Shown: positions 26,392 to 35,309, numbered from the stretch's first letter. The stretch: 64,000 bases of DNA from Sulfoacidibacillus thermotolerans (GCF_003144315.1 NZ_MPDK01000002.1:124001-188000); one strand, 5' to 3'. A program made the numbers and translations. Notes: generated from the letters alone by a model not told the origin.

Positions 26392-27049
26392 CTGCAGGTT
26401 GATCGCTTTGAACCGCTAACAAAGACAGGGCGTTAATCGTCGCCACCGCTACCGGACTTCCACCTTTTCTCCCGCGATTCGTAATATAAGGGATATCAAG
26501 TTTCAGCAACTCTTCCTTCGACTCCGCTGCAGAGACAAAGCCAACCGGGACACCCACAATCAAATCCGGTTTAGCAATCCCGGATTTGACCATAGAAATT
26601 AGCTCAAGCAGTGCTGTCGGGGCATTGCCAATTGCGTAAATGCCCCCTTTGTATGTGCGAGCTGCTTTACGCATGGCCATAATCGCTCGTGTTACCCCTG
26701 TTGCTTTTGCCTCTTCAGCTACATCCGAATCAGAGATATGTACAAACACATCGGATCCAAAGCGACTCAGGCGCGGCTTACTAATGCCCACTTGCACCAT
26801 CTGAACATCGGCAATGATTGGACGACCTGCTCGAATTGCTTGAATACCAGCTGCGATCGCTTGCGGATGAATAGCAACACTGCGACCTAAGTCAAAATCT
26901 GCAGTTGCGTGAATAATTCGCTGTATGACAGTGAACTGTTCAGGCGTGAAGTCATGCGCACCAAATTCTTGGGCAATGATCGCAAAGCTCCTTTCTTCAA
27001 TTTCCATCGGAGCAATGGTAATCGGTTGAAAATCATTCGGATGCGACAT
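26375..27049 (-). CDS. cbiC: Cobalt-precorrin-8 methylmutase
   Basis: 224 aa. SVAIHPQAIAAGIQAI, IIADVQMVQVGISK and GNAPTALLELISM, plus VGFVSAAESKEEL, identify the CobH/CbiC family. It moves the C-11 methyl to C-12 to form cobyrinic acid. AAGGAGG supports ATG 27049; ATG 27052 is too close to it. It overlaps cbiJ by 17 bp. Confidence 0.95.
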   Translation of the reverse strand: MSHPNDFQPITIAPMEIEERSFAIIAQEFGAHDFTPEQFTVIQRIIHATADFDLGRSVAIHPQAIAAGIQAIRAGRPIIADVQMVQVGISKPRLSRFGSDVFVHISDSDVAEEAKATGVTRAIMAMRKAARTYKGGIYAIGNAPTALLELISMVKSGIAKPDLIVGVPVGFVSAAESKEELLKLDIPYITNRGRKGGSPVAVATINALSLLAVQSDQPAGEARV

Positions 27050-27857
27050 CATAAGCCTCCTTATCGGTTTTTCTATTTAAATCACCAGAGACACCCTTAA
27101 TTTTTTGCAGGGCTGTAGTGATTTCATCGACAGAAGAGTAACTGTTTCCATACTCGACGTTTGGACGACCGATGACAATAATCGAGATACCGAGATCAAC
27201 AGCTGCCTGGATCTTTTCATCGACAGCACCCACTTCACCACTTTCCTTTGTAATCATCACAGTCGTTTGGTAATGACGATATAGAGCTTGATTTAGTTCG
27301 TAAGAAAAGGGCCCTTGCATTGCAATAATATTCTTTTGCGCAATGCCTAACTGCTCGCACAGTTGCATATTCTCTAGACGCGGAAGCAAACGAATCACTA
27401 ATCGAACATCTTCAATCGGTAAAAGGCGATGTGCAAAAATACCGAGCGTCTTTGCTCCCGTCGTAAGCATCACACTGCCCTTTAATTCAGCTGCATAGTC
27501 AGCCGCCTGCTCATAGCTGTCTGCAAGAATAATCCCTTGTCTCCCTGAGAAGTCTAGACCAGCCCGTTCATAGCGCAGATAGGGCACTCCCAACCTTTGT
27601 GCAGTTGCCATCGCCGTTTCATGTGCCTCCCTAGCAAACGGATGGCTAGCATCAACTACCGCTTCTGCATTGTACTTCTTGATTTCCTGTTCCATGGAAA
27701 TAGCATCTAAACGACCAACACGCACAGATAGACCCACTTCACGCAAACTCTGCGCCGCACTTTCTGTGACAACACTCGCGATCACAGGGTATCCCATATC
27801 TCGCAAATGCACGCCGAGTTCACGCGCATCACTCGTACCTGCCATTAGAAATAGCAC
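27033..27857 (-). CDS. cbiJ: Cobalt-precorrin-6A reductase
   Basis: 274 aa from GTG 27857 (AGAGAGGAG 7 nt upstream), just after the cbiH stop. The N-terminal VLFLMAGTSDARELGVHL, VVDASHPFAREAHETA and LRYERAG motifs are those of CbiJ/CobK. The frame is open to 27941 but would run into cbiH. It reduces the ring with NAD(P)H. The late LFRH-like segments and the KESGEVGAVDEKIQAA motif are also typical. Confidence 0.93.
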   Translation of the reverse strand: MLFLMAGTSDARELGVHLRDMGYPVIASVVTESAAQSLREVGLSVRVGRLDAISMEQEIKKYNAEAVVDASHPFAREAHETAMATAQRLGVPYLRYERAGLDFSGRQGIILADSYEQAADYAAELKGSVMLTTGAKTLGIFAHRLLPIEDVRLVIRLLPRLENMQLCEQLGIAQKNIIAMQGPFSYELNQALYRHYQTTVMITKESGEVGAVDEKIQAAVDLGISIIVIGRPNVEYGNSYSSVDEITTALQKIKGVSGDLNRKTDKEAYDVASE

Positions 27858-27873
27858 GCGCAAGCTCCTCTCT

Positions 27874-29544
27874 TTACGTACCGCAAACTGTATCCACAAC
27901 AACGGGCGCTGTTGTTTTGTCATAAGAAAAACCTGCAACAATTCCTACACGGGCAAAGAATTTGTGAAAACGCTCGCTAGGAAATGCTTGCTCACTGTAT
28001 TCGTTGACAATTTGTTCAACGAGGTTCACGATTTGGTTAGCGGGTATGCCCTCTGCCATCAGCTTGGCTGCACACGCTGTACGCCCCGTCGTTTTCCCCC
28101 CTAAAAACAAATCAAATTTGCCTTTGCGATAGACGATCCCGATATCTTCAAGCACCGCGCCATAGCAAGCCATTGCACAACCATTGACGCCAATGCAAAG
28201 TTCTTTTGGAACTTTACGACCCCCCAGACGGTTTGTCAGTTCTCGCGCGTACGGAATCGACTCTGCTTTCTCTCCGTCACAAAAATCGCAAGCTTTCACT
28301 TTTACCACTTCCCCGACGGGAAACACATAAAACCCTGCCTCACGTAACTGATCGACGACCGCCTGCGGATCTTCAGTCTTAATACGCAATTCGATCTGAT
28401 GGTCGGCCGTATAGTGTACTTCCCCCTGATCCTTTGCCAAATCAGCGAGACAAATCAATTGTTCTGCAGTAAATCGCTTATTTGCTACCCCAGGCGCCAC
28501 AGCAACAACAAAATCGACAACTTGCTGTGGGGCAGTCTGTACAGCCATCTGGGATCGTTCATTTACCTGCCCCAGCAAGGTACTACTTTGTTGTGCGGAT
28601 GTAGCACTCATTTGTACACGTGAAAGTGCCTCTTGTGCCAGTTGTAGACTGTCTAGTGTTGCAGACATGGACGCCTTTTGTTTTGTCAAAACGGGCGTAT
28701 TCTCCTTTGACTGGACGGCACGTAGAGACCACGGCTCATTTTCAACATGCAATCGCTCCCCCGGCCGCAATCGCTGTTCAACTTGATCTAACGTGTACTT
28801 ACGTTGATAGCCGCGCGGGGTAATCATCAGATCACCATGATAAAAGGTTGTGGAATTGCCAATAATCACAGTGGTCAACATCCCGATTTCCTGTTCGAGC
28901 ATGTGTGCAAGTGTCGTACGCACGACATGTTGCTGTGCTCGATAGGCACTCTTCACAAGCCCAACCGGAGTGTCAGGTGAGCGATATTGCAACAAAATTT
29001 GTTGCGTCTCTACAATTTGCGATGTGCGCCTACCACTGCGTGGATTGTACAGCGCAATGACGAAATCAGCCATTGCAGCCGCTTCTACACGCCGTTTAAT
29101 CGTCTCCCAAGGTGTCAAATGATCACTGAGACTAATCGTGCACGCATCATGCATGATAGGTGCACCAAGTAATGAAGCACAGGAATTGATCGCAGAAATC
29201 CCCGGGATAATTTCAACTTGTAAAGATTCAGAAGGGTTCCAACCCGATTCAATCAACACTTCATAAATCAGGCCAGCCATTCCATATACACCCGCGTCAC
29301 CACTTGAAATGACCGCTACATCTTTTCCTGCGCGAGCCAATTTCACAGCAGTCTGTGCACGACTGACCTCCTCTGTCATCCCTGTGCGCACAATCTCTTG
29401 ATCTACAAGCAAATCACGAATAAGATCCACATAGGTGTGATAACCAATAATTACATGAGAAGTGACCATCGCTTGTCTCGCCCGATCCGTAATATGTTCA
29501 AAACTTCCCGGACCAAAGCCCACTACCTTGATCGAACCCGACAT
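27874..29544 (-). CDS. cbiH: Cobalt-factor III C17-methyltransferase fused to a sulfite-reductase-like Fe-S domain (CbiH60 type)
   Basis: 556 aa, against about 250 aa for ordinary CbiH. Residues 1-~245 are the methyltransferase (IKVVGFGPGSFEHITDRAR, VAVISSGDAGVYGMAGL, IIPGISAINSCASLLGAP, ALYNPRSGRR). A ~75-residue Gln/Ser-rich linker follows, then a half sulfite/nitrite reductase domain. That domain has Cys419-x2-Cys422 and Cys450-x5-Cys456-x3-Cys460, likely [4Fe-4S] ligands. This architecture matches CbiH60 of Priestia megaterium, which performs C-17 methylation and ring contraction. ATG 29544 has GGAGG 9 nt upstream. Confidence 0.93.
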   Translation of the reverse strand: MSGSIKVVGFGPGSFEHITDRARQAMVTSHVIIGYHTYVDLIRDLLVDQEIVRTGMTEEVSRAQTAVKLARAGKDVAVISSGDAGVYGMAGLIYEVLIESGWNPSESLQVEIIPGISAINSCASLLGAPIMHDACTISLSDHLTPWETIKRRVEAAAMADFVIALYNPRSGRRTSQIVETQQILLQYRSPDTPVGLVKSAYRAQQHVVRTTLAHMLEQEIGMLTTVIIGNSTTFYHGDLMITPRGYQRKYTLDQVEQRLRPGERLHVENEPWSLRAVQSKENTPVLTKQKASMSATLDSLQLAQEALSRVQMSATSAQQSSTLLGQVNERSQMAVQTAPQQVVDFVVAVAPGVANKRFTAEQLICLADLAKDQGEVHYTADHQIELRIKTEDPQAVVDQLREAGFYVFPVGEVVKVKACDFCDGEKAESIPYARELTNRLGGRKVPKELCIGVNGCAMACYGAVLEDIGIVYRKGKFDLFLGGKTTGRTACAAKLMAEGIPANQIVNLVEQIVNEYSEQAFPSERFHKFFARVGIVAGFSYDKTTAPVVVDTVCGT

Positions 29545-29582
29545 CTTATACAGCCTCCAAACACTCAAGTTTGACGCAGCTT

Positions 29583-30347
29583 TTACTGTTCCATTGCAAT
29601 GCGTGGCCAAAACCAAGAGAGCGACGCGCTCAATGTGACGATCTCACCAATCACAACGGTAGCTGGCGAAGCAATCGCGCGCGCTTGACACGCTTCAAAA
29701 AGTGTGCCAAGTGTCGCTGTGACGACTTCTTGATCCTTTGTCGTCCCTTTGCTGACAACAGCTGCTGGTGTCCCTTCCGATTTTCCATATTGAATCAATC
29801 GAGTGACGATTTGCTGTAGATGGCTTAGCCCCATCAAAATCACAATCGTCCCTCCCACTTTGGCGAGTGCACGCCATTCTTCTTCTGATACTTTTGAATC
29901 AGAACATTCGTGACCTGTAATCACATGAAATGAGCCGCTATAATTGCGATGAGACACGGGAATTCCAGCATAAGCGGGCGCTGCAACAGCGGATGTCACA
30001 CCTGGGACAATTTCAAAAGGAATCTGGTTTGCACTTAACACTTGCGCTTCTTCAGCTCCACGCCCAAAAACAAATGGGTCTCCACCTTTTAGACGAACCA
30101 CAGTGTTCCCAGCGAGCGCGTAATCAACTAATTTTTGATGAATCTCTTCTTGGCGCACGGCGTGATGCTGTGGATCTTTTCCCACGTAGATTTTTTTTGC
30201 GTAACTAGGAGCAAAATCAAGCAGTTCAGGTGCAATCAAGCGATCATAGAGCAAAATATCTGCCTGTTCTATACACTCTCTCCCTTTGACCGTAATTAGA
30301 CCTGGATCTCCTGGTCCTGCTCCAACTAAGTACACTTTTCCCGTCAC
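29583..30347 (-). CDS. cobA: Uroporphyrinogen-III C-methyltransferase
   Basis: 254 aa from GTG 30347, which has GGAGG 7 nt upstream; the in-frame GTG 30353 is too close to it. KVYLVGAGPGDPGLITVKG, VVRLKGGDPFVFGRGAEE and PGVTSAVAAPAYAGIPVSHR are complete SUMT signatures. It makes precorrin-2 from uroporphyrinogen III with two SAM, the first committed step to cobalamin and siroheme. It starts 2 bp after the cbiX stop. Confidence 0.96.
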   Translation of the reverse strand: MTGKVYLVGAGPGDPGLITVKGRECIEQADILLYDRLIAPELLDFAPSYAKKIYVGKDPQHHAVRQEEIHQKLVDYALAGNTVVRLKGGDPFVFGRGAEEAQVLSANQIPFEIVPGVTSAVAAPAYAGIPVSHRNYSGSFHVITGHECSDSKVSEEEWRALAKVGGTIVILMGLSHLQQIVTRLIQYGKSEGTPAAVVSKGTTKDQEVVTATLGTLFEACQARAIASPATVVIGEIVTLSASLSWFWPRIAMEQ

Positions 30348-30349
30348 AT

Positions 30350-31333
30350 TCACGCCTCCCCGTGATGATCGTGATGATCGTGATGATCGTGATGATCGTG
30401 ATGATCGTGATGATCGTGATGATCGTGATGATCGTGATGATCGTGATGATCGTGATGATCGTGATGATCGTGATGATCGTGATGATCGTGATGATCGTGA
30501 TGATCGTGATGATCGTGATGATCGTGATCTGATGACACCATTTTGCGGTATTTACATAAATCACAGTTCATAAAAGAGTGACCAATTACTGCTTCTTCGT
30601 ACTGACTCACCACAACATCAAGCAAGAGTGGATGAAATCCAAAATAATGAGCCATCGTCATCGGAATCGCAGGAAACTCTTCTTGAAGCTCAATCAACAC
30701 GTTACGCATCCGCTTAATCAAAATCCCTGTAAATAGAAAATAGGGGACAACAACCACGCGTTTAGCACCTAATGCGATTGCCCTCCTTACTCCGTCGGCA
30801 AAAAGGGGCGTTGTAATGCCAGTAAAACATGTTTCTACTGTCATCGTTTGCGTTCGTTCCCATAATAGACGACCGAGCTTATAAGCATCACCATTTGCAT
30901 CAGGTTCACTGCTGCCGCGGCACATCAAGACAATTGCCGTCTCTTCTTTTGAAAAATCCGGAATTTCTACGATCGCTTCGTTATATCTCATTTCTAAGAG
31001 ATCTACTATCTTTTCATTTAATCCAAGATGACGCCCATAAATAAATTCAATTTGTGGATACTTTTTTCGTGCAGCATCGAGAAATTCAGGAATTTCTAGT
31101 TTTACATGCGACGCGGCGAGCAAGATCACTGGTATGACGATCACTCTTTGTGCACCAAGCTTTGCGCATTGGTCTACCCCATCTGGAATCGTCGGTTCGG
31201 CAAGCTCTAAAAAACAAGAAACGACTTCTCGATCTGCAAATTGCACTTGGAAATTCTTTGCGAAGCGCAAAAACTCTTCATTGCCTTCAACATCTCGACT
31301 GCCGTGTCCTATGAGTAAAATTACTTCCTTCAA
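30350..31333 (-). CDS. cbiX: Sirohydrochlorin cobaltochelatase CbiX with Asp-His-His repeat tail
   Basis: 327 aa from TTG 31333 (AAAGGAGAG 7 nt upstream, and after the riboswitch). Two CbiX halves are present: LLIGHGSRD with the metal-binding His10, and VLMCRGSSEPDANGDAY in the second half. Then comes an M-x-C-x-x-C motif (MNCDLC, Cys257 and Cys260), known in long CbiX proteins to hold an Fe-S cluster. The tail, about residues 269-324, is Asp-His plus 18 Asp-His-His units. It inserts Co2+ into sirohydrochlorin and is the first gene of the operon. The His tail probably stores or delivers metal; the repeat is extreme for the family. Confidence 0.95.
   Translation of the reverse strand: MKEVILLIGHGSRDVEGNEEFLRFAKNFQVQFADREVVSCFLELAEPTIPDGVDQCAKLGAQRVIVIPVILLAASHVKLEIPEFLDAARKKYPQIEFIYGRHLGLNEKIVDLLEMRYNEAIVEIPDFSKEETAIVLMCRGSSEPDANGDAYKLGRLLWERTQTMTVETCFTGITTPLFADGVRRAIALGAKRVVVVPYFLFTGILIKRMRNVLIELQEEFPAIPMTMAHYFGFHPLLLDVVVSQYEEAVIGHSFMNCDLCKYRKMVSSDHDHHDHHDHHDHHDHHDHHDHHDHHDHHDHHDHHDHHDHHDHHDHHDHHDHHDHHGEA
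30361..30528 (-). repeat. Perfect 9-bp tandem repeat inside cbiX
   Basis: About 18.7 copies of CGTGATGAT on the plus strand (168 bp), encoding Asp-His-His on the minus strand. The copies are identical base for base, so recent expansion or active slippage is likely. Frames on the opposite strand here are artefacts of the repeat. Confidence 0.97.
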
Positions 31334-31362
31334 ATTATCTCTCTCCTTTAATGAGCCCATAG

Positions 31363-31395
31363 AAAAAGACACTCCAACTGCCATTCAGAGTGCCC
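31363..31395 (-). terminator. Expression-platform terminator before cbiX
   Basis: On the minus strand GGCACTC and GAGTGTC pair (one G-U) around a 13-nt loop and are followed by TTTTTC. It lies between the riboswitch aptamer and the cbiX start, so cobalamin-dependent premature termination is likely. An antiterminator partner was not found with confidence in the ~85 nt between (31396-31480). Confidence 0.55.
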
Positions 31396-31480
31396 GTGGT
31401 GGACTCGAAGGAGCTACAGCCATCGCTTGTAACACCTTGACTCCAACACATCCCTATCGACCGTAGGTCCTGTGGTGCTA

Positions 31481-31640
31481 AAAAAGGCAGGTCTCCTGAC
31501 TTCGATTCATCATGCATGACGCCCTTCCCAAGTATGTACTCAGTGGATTATCGCCAGCACTCCTCGTTACAGTGGCGGGACCGCACCGGATTCTCACCGG
31601 TTTCCCTTTTAAGTTCACGTCATTGTGAACACCTTTTTCA
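31481..31640 (-). ncRNA. Cobalamin riboswitch
   Basis: Reading the minus strand, the aptamer shows AAAAGGGAAACCGGTGAGAA, then a TCCGGTGCGG box, CCCGCCACTGTAA and the end GAAGTCAGGAGACCTGCC, all standard B12-element blocks. The P1 stem pairs AAAAAGG (31638-31632) with CCTTTTT (31487-31481). It should lower expression of the downstream operon when adenosylcobalamin is plentiful. Confidence 0.95.
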
Positions 31641-31727
31641 TTCTTCAATTATCCTTCTATCTTTTTCCTACCCATTTTCAAACCAATTCAAATGGATACT
31701 TATTACTCTATGATCCTTTTCATTTTC

Positions 31728-31756
31728 ATAGTACAAGCAAAACGGATGGATGTCTA
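31728..31756 (-). promoter_or_regulatory. Promoter of the cobalamin operon
   Basis: Minus strand TAGACA (31756-31751), 17 nt, TACTAT (31733-31728). Transcription would begin near 31721, about 80 nt before the aptamer. The remaining part of the 31334-31823 gap holds nothing else recognisable. Confidence 0.5.
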
Positions 31757-31823
31757 GTCATTAGATTTGCAATAAATTTCGTCACCCTTTATCTAAAGAG
31801 TGATTTTTATCGCTAGATTGTAG

Positions 31824-33005
31824 TTAGGATAGTAACTGTAGTGCTGCCGCAACAAACGCTTGAACTCCCATGGGAAGCGCTCGCTCATCCACTGTAAAGC
31901 GCGGATGATGGTGAGGTGCATCAATTCCATTTTCGGGATTTCCTGCACCAATAAAGAAAAACGTACCTGGAGCCACTTGCTGATAGGCAGAAAAATCCTC
32001 TCCGCCCATCGTGGGTGTCGCCTTTTCCACGACTTGCGCGCCAAATGTTTTCATCAGACACTCTTCTAACTTCGCTGTCACCTCTTCGTCGTTAATGACT
32101 GGGTGATACCCATTGGTATACACAAAGTTGTAATTTGCTCCGTGCGCCTCTGTCACTCCTTTTACAATCCGCTCCATGAGTGCGGGCGCATGTTCACGCA
32201 ATGCGACATCAAAAGTGCGCACAGTTCCCACCAACTCTGCGGTTCCGGGAATCACGTTATCTGCAGTCCCCGCAATAAATTTCGTCACTGATACAACCAT
32301 AGGTAGCAAAGGGTCCGTATTGCGCGAGACGATATGTTGCAAATTCGTCACTACTTGCGCTGCAATCGCAATGCTATCCACTGTCTGTTGAGGACTTGCG
32401 GCATGCCCACCCTTACCAATAATCGTAATTTTAAACGTGTCTGGGGCAGCGAGTAATGGACCAGAGCGGACGGCGATTTTCCCAACGTGAAGTTCTGCCC
32501 AAAGATGGGCACCCAATACGAGATCAACTCCATCCATGACACCCGCATCGACCATTTCCTGTGCACCACCTGGAAAAAGTTCCTCAGCATGCTGGAATAA
32601 AAAGCGCACCTCGCCACGCAATGAACTCTTCATCCGCGAAAGTAGTTTTGCTGCACCTAGTAGCATAGCTGTATGACCATCGTGACCACACGCATGCATT
32701 TTGCCCGGAAATTGTGACTTAAAAGTAAAATCATTCTCTTCTGCAATGGGCAGTGCGTCCATATCCGCTCGCAAAGCGATCACAGGACCTGGTCGATCGC
32801 TTTGCAAGCGCGCTACCACACTTGTTTTTGTCGGACGTGAGACTTCAAGTCCAGCGAAATTTTGTAAGGTTTCGTAAACAAATTGTGAGGTTTCCACTTC
32901 TTCAAATGATAATTCTGGGTGCGCGTGCAAATGACGCCGCCACTGAACAACCTCTTCTTTTATCTCATTAACAAGCGCCGATAAATCCGTTAACACTGTA
33001 CTCAC
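31824..33005 (-). CDS. M20 metallopeptidase / N-acyl-amino acid amidohydrolase
   Basis: 393 aa. The M20D features are HLHAHPELSFEE, LRADMDALPI, FPGKMHACGHDGHTAMLLGAA (metal ligands Cys-Gly-His), FLFQHAEE and the C-terminal PTMGGEDFSAY and HHHPRFTVDE. Members remove acyl groups from amino acids, or act on indole-acetyl or aminobenzoyl conjugates; the substrate here is open. GTG 33005 has GGGGG 7 nt upstream. Cobalamin regulation does not cover it, as the operon's promoter lies after its stop. Confidence 0.9.
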   Translation of the reverse strand: MSTVLTDLSALVNEIKEEVVQWRRHLHAHPELSFEEVETSQFVYETLQNFAGLEVSRPTKTSVVARLQSDRPGPVIALRADMDALPIAEENDFTFKSQFPGKMHACGHDGHTAMLLGAAKLLSRMKSSLRGEVRFLFQHAEELFPGGAQEMVDAGVMDGVDLVLGAHLWAELHVGKIAVRSGPLLAAPDTFKITIIGKGGHAASPQQTVDSIAIAAQVVTNLQHIVSRNTDPLLPMVVSVTKFIAGTADNVIPGTAELVGTVRTFDVALREHAPALMERIVKGVTEAHGANYNFVYTNGYHPVINDEEVTAKLEECLMKTFGAQVVEKATPTMGGEDFSAYQQVAPGTFFFIGAGNPENGIDAPHHHPRFTVDERALPMGVQAFVAAALQLLS

Positions 33006-33204
33006 TGCGATTCCCCCTAAGATCTATCGTACTTAAATAACTCTCTGATCCGTCTATTATGTTCTATGATACGCTGCTTTGCTTTGTTTCACCACACTGA
33101 TCTTTGTCCACCTGCTTCGATCTCTCTTTTGCTATCCGTCTTCGAACGATTGAAGTGCAAAAAATCTGGTCATAATGAGACCGTATAAGAAAGGGGGAAA
33201 AGTC

Positions 33205-34539
33205 ATGCATTCACTGACGATCATTAAAAATGCTACGGTATATGCACCAAAATCTCTTGGAAAGCGAGATTTGTTGATTGGTGGACGGCAAATACTGGCC
33301 ATTGGCGAAAACATTGAATTACATAGTACTCATCTGCCCATTCATGTCATGGATGCAAGTGGGCTGTTTCTCTTCCCTGGACTCATTGACCAGCATGTAC
33401 ATATGGCGGGGGGAGGCGGTGAAGGTGGATTTCACTATCGAACGCCTGAAATCTCTCTGAGCCATCTGACCACAGCCGGCGTTACCACAGCCGTGGGTGT
33501 ACTGGGGACAGATGGAATCACTCGCAGCACGAGAGAGTTATTAGCAAAAGCACAGGCGCTCGATTATGAAGGCATTTCTACCTATATTTATTGTGGCGCC
33601 TATCAAGTACCGACGCGTACAATTACTGGGATGCCACGTTCTGACATTGTGTTAATCGAGAAAGTCATTGGGGTTGGCGAAATCGCGATCTCAGATAGTC
33701 GCTCTAGTCACCCCTCCGATCGCGATCTTGCTGAACTTGCAAGTGAGGCGCGAGTAGGTGGACTCCTTGCAGGTAAGGCTGGAGTTTTACATCTTCATTT
33801 AGGTGATGACGACACCAAATTAAAATTGTTATTTGATGTGTTAAGACAAACTGAATTACCCAAATCGACCTTTACCCCAACACACTTAAATCGCAATCCG
33901 GATTTGTTAAAAGATGCGATACGCTATGGGAAAGAGGGGGGATATGTCGATGTGACATCTGGAATCCGCCCCGATGAACATGATCATATTTCTGTCAAAC
34001 CATCTACAGCGATCCGCATGCTGCTTGATGCTGGGGTCAACCCACAGTTCATCACAATGAGTTCAGACAGCAATGGCAGTTCTCCCATTTTTAACGATCA
34101 AGGAAAACTAGTTGCAATGGGGATTGGTTCAATTGCGACATTATGGGAAGAGACTCGCGATGCAATTGTCGAAGAAGAAATTCCCGTTGAAACAGCCATC
34201 GGCATAGTTACGAAACATGTAGCGCGCGTGTTAAAATTGACGCACAAAGGACAGATCAAAGTCGGCGTTGATGCGGACTTGTTATTTACAGATGAGAAAT
34301 ATCAGATCCAACACGTCTATGCGAAAGGTAGAAAAGTTGTAGAAGATGGCAAACCAATTGTCTTTGGCACGTTTGAAAATGTGAGTGGTATTCCTGGATC
34401 TCCAGGAAGTAAAGCAGAGGCAGGGAAAGAAAATAAAGAGCGCGGACGCCCGATGATTGAACATGATGACGATGATCCAGATGATTTTCCGGACCGCGAC
34501 GAACGGCAACGCAAAAGTCGACGCGATTATTGTTGTTAG
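33205..34539 (+). CDS. iadA: Isoaspartyl dipeptidase with acidic C-terminal tail
   Basis: 444 aa from ATG 33205 (AAAGGGGG 6 nt upstream). Amidohydrolase fold with metal ligands in LIDQHVHMAGGGGEGGFHYR and later HLHLGDDD and THLNRNPDLL, and the Asp near MSSDSNGSSP. It cleaves beta-aspartyl dipeptides from damaged proteins. The normal enzyme is about 390 aa. Here ~45-50 extra residues follow GTFENVSG: Gly/Ser/Lys-rich, then a run of Asp, then RRDYCC at the end. The tail is unlike IadA as I know it. A T-rich hairpin follows. Confidence 0.92.
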   Translation: MHSLTIIKNATVYAPKSLGKRDLLIGGRQILAIGENIELHSTHLPIHVMDASGLFLFPGLIDQHVHMAGGGGEGGFHYRTPEISLSHLTTAGVTTAVGVLGTDGITRSTRELLAKAQALDYEGISTYIYCGAYQVPTRTITGMPRSDIVLIEKVIGVGEIAISDSRSSHPSDRDLAELASEARVGGLLAGKAGVLHLHLGDDDTKLKLLFDVLRQTELPKSTFTPTHLNRNPDLLKDAIRYGKEGGYVDVTSGIRPDEHDHISVKPSTAIRMLLDAGVNPQFITMSSDSNGSSPIFNDQGKLVAMGIGSIATLWEETRDAIVEEEIPVETAIGIVTKHVARVLKLTHKGQIKVGVDADLLFTDEKYQIQHVYAKGRKVVEDGKPIVFGTFENVSGIPGSPGSKAEAGKENKERGRPMIEHDDDDPDDFPDRDERQRKSRRDYCC

Positions 34540-34593
34540 TCCAAAAGCGCTAAATGAGTCAAATGACACTCAATCAAAAACACGGACGTTTAT

Positions 34594-34629
34594 CCACTCG
34601 ATGCGCCGATTGCAGCGAGTGGTTTTTTT
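34594..34629 (+). terminator. Terminator after iadA
   Basis: CCACTCG (34594-34600) pairs with CGAGTGG (34616-34622), followed by TTTTTTTG. It is a standard intrinsic terminator for iadA and also faces the regulator gene on the other strand. Confidence 0.85.
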
Positions 34630-34639
34630 GATTCGTCGC

Positions 34640-35290
34640 CTATTGCCGCCAAGGGCCTTCCCACGTCTTCATTTCACGCCACACAAGATCAATCGCTACA
34701 GCATCATCAAGATATCCTAATGGAAAAGAGTAGTCTGGTATGATATCTGTAGCCAAAATGAAGTACAACAATGCACTCCCTACCGTTCGTCTCTGCTCCT
34801 CGGCAAGTTCTTCATTTTGAAAAAGCATATACATTGTTTTTAACTCTTCAAGCACTGGGCCAATCCCTTGAATTTGATTGACTTTCTGATGAAAATCCCG
34901 CAAGATAAGTTCCCTGCCTTCTTGCGTACCCGCATATTCTTTACATTTTCGCAATTCAGATATAATTCGATCCACATCTAATGATTCAAGCTCAGGCAAC
35001 TGATAATGGGGTGCACTACTCGCTTCGCAGCGATCGAGCGTTTGTTCCTGTTCGTTCTGTTCATCATTGAACGTATATCCGGACACGGCCCATAATTCAC
35101 GCAATGAGATTTTCAGTGCGCGCGCCAACATCAGCAGGTGTTCCGGTCGGGGCCGCTGCTTTCCAGAAGCAAGTCGTGAGACAGTCGCTGGATCTACGCC
35201 ACACAGATCTGCTAAACGGCGCATCGATAACCCGCGCTTTGCGAGTTCACTACGCAGAAACAGACCAAATGCATTGTCTTTTTGTGACAT
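34640..35290 (-). CDS. Xre-type HTH regulator fused to DUF1232
   Basis: 216 aa. The N-terminal Cro/C1 HTH (LSMRRLADLCGVDPATVSRLASG) covers about residues 8-70. An acidic linker follows, then a helical C-terminal domain ending ALLYFILATDIIPDYSFPLGYLDDAVAID, the DUF1232 (YkvA) signature, usually a small membrane-linked domain. ATG 35290 has AAGGAGG 7 nt upstream. It is divergent from the Nramp-like gene, with a palindrome at 35310 between, so it probably represses both. DUF1232 has no known function. Confidence 0.85.
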   Translation of the reverse strand: MSQKDNAFGLFLRSELAKRGLSMRRLADLCGVDPATVSRLASGKQRPRPEHLLMLARALKISLRELWAVSGYTFNDEQNEQEQTLDRCEASSAPHYQLPELESLDVDRIISELRKCKEYAGTQEGRELILRDFHQKVNQIQGIGPVLEELKTMYMLFQNEELAEEQRRTVGSALLYFILATDIIPDYSFPLGYLDDAVAIDLVWREMKTWEGPWRQ

Positions 35291-35309
35291 ACATTTTCCT
35301 CCTTACAGC

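Noticed and set aside
30361-30528. Repeat array as a CRISPR
   Set aside because: Units are 9 bp without spacers and lie inside a coding region.
30244-30573. Long frames of Arg-Asp-Asp or Ile-Ile-Thr repeats on the plus and other minus frames
   Set aside because: They are translations of the 9-bp repeat in cbiX; the true frame has the CbiX domains and a ribosome binding site.
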